DNA of 51,222 nt from Phlebiopsis flavidoalba (taxonomy: Eukaryota > Basidiomycota > Agaricomycetes > Polyporales > Phanerochaetaceae), in assembly GCA_035772785.1 (NCBI GenBank), contig JAOCPU010000098.1, positions 1 to 51,222 on the forward strand, read 5' to 3'. Positions 34,312 through 45,291 of the stretch are shown piece by piece. Every line of letters starts with the position of its first letter. Position 1 is the stretch's first letter. Position numbers and translations under genes: made by a program. The notes under the pieces were generated by a model, which saw only the letters and a program-made list of their open reading frames with translations, was not told where the DNA came from and ran no database searches.

Positions 34312-34852
34312 AAGGGTAACCGAAAAACCTTAATTTCTGATATCGACCAATCGTCGACCAACCGTCGGCGGGTTTCCGGGGTCTAGCGCCCATACGGCAC
34401 TTTTCTGACCTTCGACTTCACTTTTCTGACACACGGCATATTTCGTCAGTCGGTACAGATGTTATAAAGTTGTATCCAAGGTATAGTATATATTCCAAGT
34501 TTTATCACGTATTTAGATCGATTTTATGAGTCCAGGATATGCTTCCTGAATGAAAGTCTTTTCAGCAGGTAAACGCCCTCCGTACCTGATGGCAAACTAA
34601 TCGGTGCTATGTCATCGGCTGTCGCGACCCGCGCAACTGGTCTTGCAAAACCACACCAACAGCCTCCATAGCCTATAAACTCTTGATTTAATGGATCAGA
34701 ACGATTCCTAACCATAATCCTGCTCCTCGCTGCCTGCCTCGCAATGTTTCTCCTCGAGACTTTTGAGCTCCCGAGTGATTGGGGTCCCGACAAGGCGGCT
34801 AAATCTAACTGAGGGTAGATTTCACAGATTAAGGTTTTTTTTGGTTACCCTT
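34312..34852. mobile_element. 541 bp TIR element (MITE-like)
   Basis: The left end AAGGGTAACCGAAAAACC and following CTTAATTTCTGA match the inverted right end AAGGGTAACCAAAAAAAACC / CTTAATCTGTGA, a TIR of about 37 bp with mismatches and a small length difference. No target duplication is clear (flanks CATGAC and GGCTTT). No coding capacity. Superfamily unknown. Confidence 0.55.
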
Positions 34853-36683
34853 GGCTTTTCCATGAGGGTCCTTCTCGTTACGTCATGCTGCCTTGGGCTC
34901 AGGCTTGCTCTTCGTCCCTTTCAGCTATTCCTGCATGTCCTCAATCTCGGCCTCCCGCTCATGCAGCCGCCTTCTGCAAATTGCCCTTCGTGTGACTTAA
35001 CATCTGCCGCAGCTCATCATTGATGCATTGGAGCACGTCCGACGCGTCGTCGAGCAGGATTGTGGACGTCGAAAAGGAATGCATTCGTGCACGACATGCA
35101 TCGGAGCGTCGCTGCTGTCACATCGGAATCTCATTCAGAGCTCGGTAGCAGCGAGAGAATCCTTAGCAACGATATCCAGCAGATCATGCGTTCGCAGTCA
35201 CTGAAAGACGTGTCCAACATGTCAAAGCCGCTCAGAGAGGGCGACGTGAGGACTTGAGGCTAATTGCGATTCCCTCCTGAATCGTAGATTTTGAGCAACC
35301 GCGTTTTGTAGACGCTGGATCATAACGTTGTATACTTCCGCTTATCTCCACGACCATGTGACCTTTTACTCTCTCCCTTGGGCGCCCAGTCACAAGCCCG
35401 TTACCTTCTGTCACTCGGAGCAGATCCAAAGTCAACGTCACGCTAGCCTCTCAAGAACAAAACGGTCCTATTAACTGTACTGCCGCACATAGTGAGATCG
35501 ATGGTGTTGAAGGCATGACGGTGTGGGTTAGCTTGCATTATACCTGAGTCTTTTGACCTTGAGTATTGTTGGAATATCGAGCCGCGCATGTGGAAGCGGG
35601 GCGGCGGGAATATTCTCAATTGGGGCGATGACGTCGGGATTGGTAAGGGCAGAGCATGCCCCGCCCGCCATATGGTTGCATAGAATATTCGAGTACATTA
35701 CCTCTGTATATAAGCTGGCCTTGGAGGGCCCTGGTCATAGTGCAGACGATAATCATCACTCCTCCGCGCATACACTTTTATTATCAAGTATGTCGAAAAG
35801 TCAATGGTCGGATGTTTTCTGCGCCACAACGCCGGTTTGGCATTGTCTACCCGGGCCAGTCAGACTGACAGTCCCACTTAGTAGGTTGGATGCTCACTAT
35901 CTACGAGAGCTCAGAGCTCAGACCACCGCGGCGCTGAGCGCATAAAAATCACCAGATGGGTACAGGTCAGGAACCGTGCCAGTGTCCTTTTGCCATTTAC
36001 ATGCTAACCTCTGAACTAGCCGTCCTTAGCTGCGAACCCCAAACTGCGAACTGCGGGCTGCCGTCGAGTACTTACTACTTCAAAACTGGAGTAGTGCTCT
36101 CGTACGGCCACGGCAAGGAACTTGTTTCAATTTACAACAACTTAAACACCGTTCCTGGACTAAATTTCCCTTGTATCGCATTGAAAGACTGAGCAGCATT
36201 TGTGAACCAGGGAACTTCCACTTTACCAGGCAACATGAAGTGTGCTTTGTCAAGCTGGTTCATTCACTTGGTGTCCAACTTTCGCATCTTGATAGATACC
36301 TAAACTTGAATGGGATGAACGAGGGACGTGTAGATCAAAATATCTGCCAAAGTACGCAGATGGCAAAAGGCCAGATGTGGTGTTTGATGTACTAAGCTGA
36401 TGAGGGTCTACCAATATGCGCATTGCAGTTCTACATCATACTAATGTGTCAGTTAAATATTTAAGGAAAGTGATGTACGTGGTGATGGACGGCTGCTAAT
36501 CAGCTAGTACATGGAGGTCGCAGTGGGTTCCATCGCGCGGAGTTGAGTGCTGTAGAGAAAGAATGCACCGTACTGGGGGTTGCGATGGCAACTCCGGCTA
36601 CGGATCGTCAACTAGTATTGGTGAATTTAGATGGTGTTAAATGACACAAAGTACAATGAATGATTTAGTAAATGCACAACGAG
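34853..36683. other. No recognised gene
   Basis: Short frames only. The sequence becomes AT-richer after 36000. No repeats of note. Confidence 0.35.
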
Positions 36684-36892
36684 ACCAGCCCGAAGGGCTG
36701 GTTACAAAAGGTAACAAGAAACCGGGAGAATTGCATTGGCGTGCTGCAATGCAGCAGCGCTATTTCCTGACAAGTCTCCCACTAGATCGTCCATGCCTTT
36801 TCGACTCCGCCGTGATGGCTCGCCTGGTTCCGGCGCTTAGATTACTTTGCTGTGGCAGATGTGGACACAACACAAAGCGGCCCAAGGGCCGC
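36684..36892. repeat. Three perfect short hairpins
   Basis: ACCAGCCCGAAGGGCTGGT (36684-36702, 8 bp stem, GAA loop), the overlapping GTTACAAAAGGTAAC (36701-36715, 5 bp stem) and GCGGCCCAAGGGCCGC (36877-36892, 7 bp stem). The first two could form alternative structures. No protein motif in the surrounding frame. Confidence 0.6.
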
Positions 36893-36919
36893 AAGGAGGA
36901 TATAACCAGCCCAAAACCA

Positions 36920-37105
36920 CCTAAAAAACCCTAAACATTAAACCCAAAATACTAAACCCTAAGCCTTAAACACCCCAAACCCCTAAAAGGGACCCTTAGA
37001 CCACTAAAAAACCCTCTAAACCACTAAAAGAAACCCTAAACTACTAAAAGAAACCCTAAACCACTAAAAAGACCCCTAACCCACTAAAAACCCCTAAGTA
37101 GTAAG
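36920..37105 (+). repeat. Degenerate tandem array with CCCTAAA motifs
   Basis: A roughly 20 bp unit close to CCACTAAAAGAAACCCTAAA recurs about nine times with decay. CCCTAA occurs repeatedly, resembling the fungal telomere hexamer (TTAGGG on the other strand), but it is embedded in a longer unit and is not a pure telomere array. Confidence 0.65.
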
Positions 37106-37150
37106 CCCTTTAGCGGCGCGCTCACACGCTTCACAGGAGAAAAAAAAAAA

Positions 37151-37228
37151 TTGCATCACCGCTGGGTCGAACCAACAACCTCGGTCCTCACCGAGAGCCG
37201 TGCATAGCCAATAGACTACAGCACCACT
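37151..37228 (-). other. tRNA-like Pol III relic
   Basis: On the minus strand, TAGTCTATTGG (plus 37208-37218) fits an A box and GGTTCGACC (plus 37165-37173) fits a B box. A CTCGG/CCGAG stem sits where the anticodon arm should be, and a run of 11 T follows (plus A-run 37140-37150), as in a Pol III terminator. The anticodon and T loops have only 6 nt and the acceptor ends do not pair, so it is not a functional tRNA gene. A tRNA pseudogene or SINE head is likely. Confidence 0.45.
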
Positions 37229-37918
37229 TGAATGTACTCGTTTTGATAGCATATACCTGGGCTAGTTTGAGGCTATGAGCCTACCACGTAGCACCATCAG
37301 TGCGGAGCCAAAAAGGCATAGATGATGTGGTGGGGCGTTAGCCTCAAGTGACGTAAGGCTCGAGGGCATGAGATGCGGCTGGTGATAGGTTGCCAGAGTG
37401 GAGACTCACCTGGAGCCGTCAAGCTCATAGTACATACTGTAGTTTTTCGACCAAACCGGACGTCACGCGTCACAGACTCCCCTCGGGGCACCCACTGGGT
37501 GGCTGGCCCGTTTCTTTGGTGGCAGAGGCCATCAGGGAAAATTCCATCAATAATTATTGTTAGTCCATTACTTAGCTGTTTCCTATCTGTTTCCTGTGTT
37601 TCCTGCCTGTTATCTGATTACTGCCCTTTATCTAATTACTGTTCTGTTATCTAGTTTCCTCTCATTAATGCTCTGTTTGCATGTTAATGATCTGTTATCA
37701 ACTGGTTATCTGTGTTTCTGTCTATTATTTGGCCATTCGAGGATTACCAGTATTATCAGTGCATTTTCATATTTTTTGCATGTTATTGCTAAGTTATTTG
37801 GGTTTCCAGCTGTTATTTGATTTGGGCAAAGTCTAATAGGGCAAAATTTGTCTAATGATAGGCTAACACCTATGTAAGTGTGTTTTCTCAAAGTCCATTG
37901 TTTATTCAATTGTGTGTA

Positions 37919-38193
37919 CTGTACTAATTTGATCTGAATAGATGTCACATGTGACAAGGGGCCAAAAACTGTTGTTTCTCGCCCCTTGTCACATGTCACA
38001 GACTCCGCCGCTGCTGTGTGATATGTTGTTTCACGCAGCGCTCATGGCTTAGAATTTTCCACATCTGTAGTGCAGGTAGCGCTTGTTGGGAGTTGCCCAT
38101 TATTATATGTTATCAGATCCACCTCTGCTGTCGCTGGTGCATTTGTAAGTGTCACACCTCACATCCACCGCCGTTCAGGTCGGATTAATATAG
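37919..38193. mobile_element. 275 bp MITE related to 39925-40201 (T2b)
   Basis: The ends are CTGTACTAATTTGATC and, inverted, CTATATTAATCCGACC, bordered by TA. The interior aligns with 39925-40201: TGTCACATGTNACAAGG, then TTTCTCG-CCCTTGTCACA, CAGACTCCGCCGCTGCTGTGTGA, and GTCACACCTCACA near the end. It is more diverged (AT-rich changes) than its sister copy, so it is older. Confidence 0.65.
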
Positions 38194-38704
38194 TATACTC
38201 TAAATATATACTACATGATATATAGTATATGAAACTCTAACCTATTGTATTTCTACCTATATCATATATCACAAATGTATGTTGCCACTATATGGCTACT
38301 TAATTTGTTTGAATAGTCACATTACAAAATAGCTATGATATTAATATTTGATATAACTGAAACATAACAATATAGTGTGATAGGTGACTGTGAATAAACA
38401 TATCAATTTAGACTCTCAGAATACTTAGAACTATTGTGGTCATACTTGATTTGCCAAAGTAAAAAATGTAACACCAAAATAAAGGTAAACCTATTCAAAT
38501 CAAAATCTCTTCAATTTACAAGAGATATAAACATGTAATGGTAAGTAGGTCTATTTTGATTTTTGCGCATTTCTGACTAATTTATAATGACAATATAAAC
38601 AATAACTATCTACTCAATGATCTGAAATGATGATTTAAGGTGAAAAACAATGTAATGTGGTTGAGAAGGCCAGGTCATAATCAATGAGCAAATAGGATCA
38701 GTAT

Positions 38705-38782
38705 TCCCAAATAGCTCAGCTGGTTAGTGCATCAGTTTACTGGAAGCACATGCTGAAGTTGCTAGTTCCAACCTGGCAAAGA
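38705..38782 (+). other. tRNA-like relic, second
   Basis: TAGCTCAGCTGG (38712-38723) fits a D-arm/A box and GCTAG-TTCCAAC-CTGGC (about 38761-38777) folds as a perfect 5 bp T-arm with a 7 nt loop and a B-box-like core. TCAG/CTGA pair around an oversized anticodon loop (about 17 nt, perhaps an intron remnant). The acceptor stem pairs poorly. Likely a tRNA pseudogene or SINE head resembling elongator Met/Ile types. Confidence 0.45.
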
Positions 38783-38825
38783 GAAGTTGTCTGTGATTAA
38801 TCCGATGAAGTGCAGGGCCTATGTA

Positions 38826-38836
38826 GGGGGGGGGGG
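38826..38836 (+). repeat. Poly-G run
   Basis: An uninterrupted G run just downstream of the tRNA-like relic. Confidence 0.8.
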
Positions 38837-39924
38837 TATGGGTATGTATGAAGATAAGGATGTGGACTATTTTATTTCGATTTTTCAATGATATTCCAGA
38901 AAATGTAATGTCATAATGGATGAATTAGAAAATAACAAAATGCTCAGAAAAACACCCAGGAAACATGAAAACTGCCAAGAAACAGCCAAGAAACAGCCAG
39001 GAAACAGCTAGGAAACAGCAGGAAACAGCCAGAAACTGCATAACAAAGTGGACAATTGTTCTTTTCATTACTTAGTTAATTCCATTTCCTAGGAGTTCAT
39101 TGGTTTAAAAACGGTAATTATTGGCCTGGATTTTCCCTGATGCAGAAACGTGACACGAGTATGAGGGGGAGCAAAATCGAGTGGTATCGTTTCTGACACT
39201 TGCAGATTCTAACAGTGATCAAATTCTATATTAGATTCATTGTGCTGCAAAAAAATGTGACAGTGATGTAATACCGTCTTGGGCCCATTTTGTGGATAAA
39301 ACTCGCAGGACCATGAAAAAGCGCAGATATTTTGGTTTGATTTCTGTCAGATTTGATATGCGCCCAGAGTTTAGGGTGAGATCAAATCCCTTTCACGTAC
39401 TTTGTCCGCCAGAACCGTAACAGAATTTTACCCCTTGCCAACGTTTTTGTCACATTCCTTTCACCACCAAAACAAGCCACCCACCCAGTGACCGATCTGG
39501 GCACAATGTCACAGGTCACAAGGGGGTTGGTCTGGATGTGACACTCACGTTGGTGCACATCAATTTTGGGCGCCTGCAGCGCAAATGGAAAAACGCGCAA
39601 AATATACAATGTTTGTTACAACAATAAACAAAACGGGCTTGTTTTCTGACATTTGTGGCGAGTAAACCCATGAGTCGTGCATGAAATTGCTCTTTTAGGG
39701 GCCAAAGCCCGTCATGTCTGGTTCTCAATCTAGTCACTGTCACAGGTCACAGCCCACTGGGCCGGCTGTCTGCTTCGGTTCATTTGCATCACAGTCACAC
39801 CCTTGTCCGCTTTGGTTGAAAAACTACAGTATGATTGTCACGCGGGGGTAAAAAAATGAATCTGGATTTGAGTTTGTGTACCTTGAATTGTGCCTTGAGA
39901 GCCATTTATGGCTCTTCTTAGGTA

Positions 39925-40201
39925 CTGTAGGTTACCGACCCGAAAGGATGTCACATGTCACAAGGGCCCCGAAACCGTCGTTTCTCGGTCCCTGTCACAG
40001 GTCACAGACCCTGCCGCCGCTGTGTGACACGCCGTTTTTGGCGGCGCTAATTTGGGCGGAATTTTCCGCTCCTGCGGCGCGGGTGTGGCGCCCGTCGGTG
40101 TTGGTCATTGTCACAGGTCACCGGGCCTGCCGTCGCTGTCGCCGGTGCAGTTGTAGATGTCACACGTCACACCCCCCGCCGTTAAGGTCGGTAACCTACA
40201 G
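39925..40201. mobile_element. 277 bp MITE with perfect 16 bp TIR and TA TSD (T2)
   Basis: CTGTAGGTTACCGACC starts at 39925 and its exact inverse ends at 40201, with TA on both sides (39923-39924, 40202-40203). GTCAC-NN-GTCAC occurs four times (near 39951, 39995, 40111, 40159). The first five TIR bases equal those of T1 and the 5.25 kb element, and CGACC is also shared. GC-rich and little decayed, so relatively young. No coding capacity. Confidence 0.85.
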
Positions 40202-41031
40202 TATTTCTCTGGGGTTGCGAATTGAGTGAATTGGGCACACGGGACAATTAGTTACGCACCAAGGATCCACACAACCGCAGACTGCTTTGATCCAAGGGAG
40301 GTTGCAAGAAGTGACTATAAACCATTGCAGCCTTTTTTCATAGTTTTGGTAAATCCAAATATGGCTGTTCTTGAGAATATGGCTGAGGCAGCCAGGTGGG
40401 TGGGGTGGATGTTAACGGTGCCGAAGGGCAGGTAGAAAAGAAAGAGGATGAGCACAGGAGACGTGAACACATCAGAGACTTCCTGAGAAAGCCTCTGTGC
40501 AAGGATCTGAGGGAGATGGGCCGCCGTACTTGTGAACGACGGTGGAGGATGGGAAAGCTTTTCCGATTCCCTCTTTTGGAATCAGTTATCTTCACAGTGA
40601 CAGTGGGGTTTAGACGCCTCATGCCACAAGGCTAATAACTCGTGGTTTTCACGCGGTCTCCACGCGACCTCTACCCGAGTTGTCTTCCTGAATCCTGTCC
40701 AACCCTCTCCCTATGTGAACCGACCGCTGTGTGTGTCTCTGCCCCAGGCCCTTTCTATGTCTGCATTTGACGCATCAGTTGGCGTTGGTGTTGGGTGTTT
40801 GCGGCTCCGCCTCAACACGCACTGGCAGCTCATGTTGTTGTCTGTGACATATCCTGCACAGATAAGGTGTGTAATCAACTTCAACTTGTTTGGGCTGAAA
40901 TCACATTGCCCTGTCCTCGCACATACTGTAGAGGCTTTGCACTTTATCTTGTACCCTTACTGAAGTATGTACCATGAACTGTCTGGGACAACTTGTTTCA
41001 TTGCTCATGGCACACATTGTAATGGACCGTT

Positions 41032-41727
41032 CAAGGGGGTAGCAGGAATTAAGCGCCCTACCTAATGAGGGGAGGGGAGGGTAGGGGGCTAGGATCTTAA
41101 ATTTTTTTCTTTGTGGAAGAAGATATTGCACAAAAAATATTCCTGTGCTTTAAAGCAGCTGTACATGTGTTCTAAAGTGTAGCTCAACCTCATGTAAGGT
41201 CTCAAAGGTGTGTTTATATGTATTGACATTATTATGAGGCATCAACACACCGATTTGGTAGGGCGGCTATTTCCTGCTGTGGTTTGGTCATCTTGTTCAG
41301 TAGCCAGAGATGCATAGGCAGATTGTAACACCGCTCGTCGGTTATATAAAAGTGTAGAGCACTTTGTCAAATCCGAATGCTCAAGCCCTTTGCACACCCG
41401 GTGCTGTAAATGCAACAAGGTGTTCCCAGGTGTAAGCGAAAAGCGCAAGAACTTGACAATGATCAATAGGGTGCCTCTGACAATGACTGCATTGAGGTTG
41501 ATAATACTGAGGTTGGTTCTGTGATGATGTATGCAGAGAGAACACAAGTTTCTGAGCAAAGAAACGTAGAGTAGTATAATTAATATTGCATTTGTAATAC
41601 AAATTGTACATATGTAATCATCATGACTCATCATTTAGGTGCTAAATGGAAGGGGAGGGTAGGGTCCTCTGACTTTAAATACAAAAACCATCATAGGGTA
41701 ATGTATTTTTTTCCTGCTACCCCCTTG
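41032..41727. mobile_element. 696 bp TIR element (MITE-like)
   Basis: CAAGGGGGTAGCAGGAA at 41032-41048 is exactly inverted at 41711-41727. Inside, GGGGAGGGTAGGG occurs near both ends in direct orientation (about 41073 and 41652). No clear target duplication and no transposase. Superfamily open. Confidence 0.6.
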
Positions 41728-42163
41728 CAGCTGCTACGTACCAAGGACACCCCGCTGAGGATGACCAAAGATGGAACGAGGACATCACAACAATGACGGC
41801 CATGACAGGGCGAGTATATTTGCGATGAAACAAGGCCAACCAAGAAATTTTGACCAGGATGTGACGGGTACAAAAAGGCCAACCACGTTTTAGCAGCTTT
41901 GACACAACGGCTACCGCATAACACATGATGTGCGCGACGCAGATGGCCATGACATGACATTAATCACACAAGACAAACTGACTAGGCGCAATGCAAACGG
42001 CAACACTATGATATCCATGGCGCATTTGCAACAACGCGACGGCCACAACATGCTGAGGACGGCATGGCGAGGGTCTCACAGATTATGCCCTAATACTCAA
42101 TTTCCTTTCATTTTTTGTTCATATTTGACACCAAGTCTCAAGCGCTCACTTAAGCACATTCCC

Positions 42164-42261
42164 GCGCCACAAAGCTCGAGCCACAAAGCTCGCGCCGCAA
42201 AGCTCGCGCCACAAAGCTTGCGCCACAAAGCTCACACTACAAAGCTTGCACCACAATGTTC
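42164..42261 (+). repeat. 14 bp tandem array, seven units
   Basis: Unit GCGCCACAAAGCTC, seven copies with one to four changes each, decaying toward the right. Confidence 0.9.
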
Positions 42262-43255
42262 AGATCAACCAAGGGTCTGGATGGGTAATGAATACATCAT
42301 ATGTACTTAGGTTTAGGTAGGGACTAGAACGAGGTCTATGGACTGGAGTAGATTGTATGATATCATGGACTGAGATAGAAGGATGGAGTATGGACCTGAT
42401 TTAAGGATCCATCATAGTTACCTCGGGCAGGCTGTAGAATAGACATCGCCAGCAGGTCACTCTGGTTAGCTGTCGCTGAGCTGGCACTCTTCAACATGTA
42501 TGACTCACACTGCCAGCTCATCAATGACATTGTTAGAGACTGGCTCACATGTATATAAAGAGGTACACTTGTGGCCTTAAGCCCCAAGCTTAACAACATT
42601 GTTAAGATTCCATATCTTCATTACTTGCTACTCGCTTTAGTGTCTACACTTATCCCCTTTAGCAACACACACAAGGTGAGTAAGGGTTTTGTGATAGAGG
42701 GAACTGCCGCAACAAAGCTGGACACGGCATGACAAGGCCGACCACCACGTGTTGCAGCCGATTACGACATGTGCAAACATAATGCGATGTAGCCTGCGTG
42801 CACAGCACAGCAAGATGAGCTGTGATGCAGACAGCTGCACACTACGTGGACGCACAATGAGGACAACTGCAGTGGGAACAGCTATGGTGCAACAAGGACA
42901 ATCTATACAGAGACAAACACAATGTGGAGAGGACCACTGTAACGAGGATGGCCACGGGGTGACAGGGCTACACACAGCGCAATGTGGCCGCCCACAAGTT
43001 ACAACAAGGATAACTACAATGTGGCGCGGAAAGCAGTGACCAATTCATTTTGCGACCTATACTACTGCTACCGCAGATTAATTTCTAAACAACCATGAAT
43101 TGACCAGAGTGGCGCAGACCACTATGTCACACGTCCATGGCGGCGACGGCTCAACATGGGCGCAAAGGGAACAAGAGCTACCGCAGTGTGAGTCTTGATG
43201 AAGACAGCACAACAATGTCAGCCACGAGGGTGCACAACATTACATTTGGAGCTAA

Positions 43256-44515
43256 CGTTCGCTAACGTTCGCCCTGCCAAGTGATAGGTGCTAGCGTCTC
43301 TAACGTGCAATCAATACTGGCATGTTAACATTTGCTAACGTTGGCATCCCGCGCCTTGTAAGAATATTACTTTTGTCTTTCTAGATACTATTTAACTATT
43401 ATTGAGTGCTTTTCTTTACTTGTCATGACTATAGCTGCTGTGGATGTGCCAGTCTATGGCTGAGGCCTGATTACTAGCTGCTTGCAATGACTGGTCTCGT
43501 AGTAGTGAGTGTGCTAACTTACTTTGTGACTGATGGAGGCTATTGCACAAATATTTCTTTTGAATGTATCCACTTCAATATTTGTTGCGGAAAAGAATAG
43601 AAACTGTAAAAGCTTAGGATATCAGCATATTTCGCGCAATGGGCGCCTAAACACGTTGACACAGGTGAGGATATTGGGTACTGGGTGGAGGATGGCGCAC
43701 TAAGATCCAGACGTGGGTTTAGTTTTACATATTGTTCTATACTATAATACAAATTTACTAGCTCGAAAGTTATTGTGACTAGCTTGAAAGTTTTTGTGGG
43801 GGAATAGAGATTGCAACAGTATGGTGTCCTTGTGAATTTCCGAGCACAATAGGCGCCTGAGTATGTTTGCACAGGTGAGAATATTGAGTACTAGGTGGGA
43901 GATGGCGCACTGAGGCATAAAATAGCTCCAAGTATGTGATTATTCTATATACATAAATCAGACATTTATACAGCAGACACATTAATATTAAAGTTAATCC
44001 TTGGCGAGGTGAGCAAGCATTGCTTGGGTGCTAACCGTGGGAAGCTGACCTAATTTCGAGAGGCGGCAACAGAAGTGTGTGGAGTATGCTGGCAAGTCTT
44101 AACATTCTGTGGTGTTTTAGGGCATATCCCTCACATTCCGTAGTAGTATTTTGTAACACTGCTTACACCCCCTTACCATCTTAGTAACATGTGGGTAACG
44201 TTCAATAACATTCAATCACAGTGATCAGCCTCACAGAAAGTGTGGGTACATGTGTGTATCTAGGTGTGCCAAGTCTATGGGTCAGCTGCTGATAAGCGAG
44301 CTGCATATTTCAAGTCTCATAAAATTTGGTTGAGGTGGCACAGGGTTATACTCTGAGAAAAGTGACCCACTGCTTCACTTGCGGAGTGATGCACTTACCG
44401 TCTGCTAGCTTACGGTAACATTTGGTAACATTCAGTAACATTACGTGACCAAATGTGACATGATGTGAATATTCCCAGGGGCTAAACATTAGCCGAACGT
44501 TACACCCAAACGTTA
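43256..44515. repeat. Clusters of TAACGTT / TAACATT motifs
   Basis: CTAACGTTC and GTAACATT-type heptamers occur many times at 43256-43345 and 44185-44515, in both orientations, with none of note between. The arrangement resembles subterminal repeats of a roughly 1.25 kb DNA element. Termini are not defined. Confidence 0.4.
43633..43913 (+). repeat. Two direct repeats of about 75 bp, 208 bp apart
   Basis: 43633-43707 and 43841-43913 share GCGCCT, CACAGGTGAG, ATATTG-GTACT-GGTGG and GATGGCGCACT with scattered changes. A local duplication with no coding meaning. Confidence 0.7.
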
Positions 44516-45261
44516 ATTTCGCAACCATGTCGGCCACAAAACGACTGTTTGCGCATGCGGCCGTGTACCACATGGACTGCATGATACTCACAACACAAGT
44601 GATAAAAACACAGGTCGTGCTGAATGGTGGTGAGTGCCATTCTTTCTCAATTCCCCTTGTCAGTTCTCTTTTGTGTAGTAGATAGTTTCTCTGAATTGAT
44701 TTTATACCCTATCCCTCAATTTATTATGTGAGATATCTGAGGAGACCAAATAATAAAATGTATCCATTTGATTGACGGATAAACAAATAAAAAGCTTGAA
44801 GTTGCAAAACACTGCACTGTCAAAAGTGAAAGCAATCAGAACCGCTGTGGCACACAGAAAATGCCCGAAACTTGACAAAGTGCAGAAACACAAATACATT
44901 GATGTCAATTGGCATGTTAACAGAGACATAAAAGTTGAACAATACATTTATGACTGAGATAAATGTTTTAGAGATTACCAAACACCCACTAACACAGCAG
45001 AGGTATGTCCTCCACAAAAGTAAGGTGCGCGGACGGGACGGGCACTAATTCTGGAATGAAAGTTCATCAAAGTTTGTGCGAGCTGCAGGAGTTGAAACCA
45101 TGGCGCTTAGCGTAAACAACTTGAGAGTTTACACTACTTACAATTACGTACACTAGAGAGTGCAAATATTATGCGCACCATGTTTATCACACCTATCAAA
45201 TCTATGACGGATATATTAGCAAGTCTACCACATCAGACTTCAGTAACATTACAGAGATCTT

Positions 45262-45291
45262 CTAACACCACCACCACTACCACTACCACAT
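45262..45291 (+). repeat. ACC/ACT trinucleotide microsatellite
   Basis: Imperfect (CCA)n with CTA interruptions, about ten units. Confidence 0.8.

Larger units (their letters stand above)
37533..39139. mobile_element. Nested TIR element with TTTCCTG subterminal repeats
   Basis: CAGGGAAAATTCCATCAATAA on the left and, inverted, CAGGGAAAATCCAGGCCAATAA on the right. Subterminal CTGTTTCCT repeats (37564-37605) are mirrored as AGGAAACAG repeats (38962-39025). CAGGG ends and subterminal repeats suggest a hAT-like element. I could not identify an 8 bp duplication. It lies wholly inside T1. Confidence 0.5.
37437..39829. mobile_element. 2.4 kb TA-flanked TIR transposon, non-autonomous (T1)
   Basis: The left end CTGTAGTTTTTCGACCAAAC and the inverted right end CTGTAGTTTTTCAACCAAAG match over about 25 bp. 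Both ends are bordered by TA (37435-37436, 39830-39831), as in Tc1/mariner/pogo-type insertion. The outer 16 bp equal those of the 5.25 kb element at 45918-51168. GTCAC-NN-GTCAC motifs occur near both ends. No transposase is seen. The interior holds further nested elements (37533-39139, 37919-38193). Confidence 0.75.

Noticed and set aside
36641..36934. 97-residue plus-strand frame as a gene
   Set aside because: It spans the hairpins and runs into the degenerate tandem array. No motif or splice support.
36920..37105. True telomere or chromosome end
   Set aside because: The repeat unit is about 20 bp and degenerate, and ordinary sequence continues on both sides.
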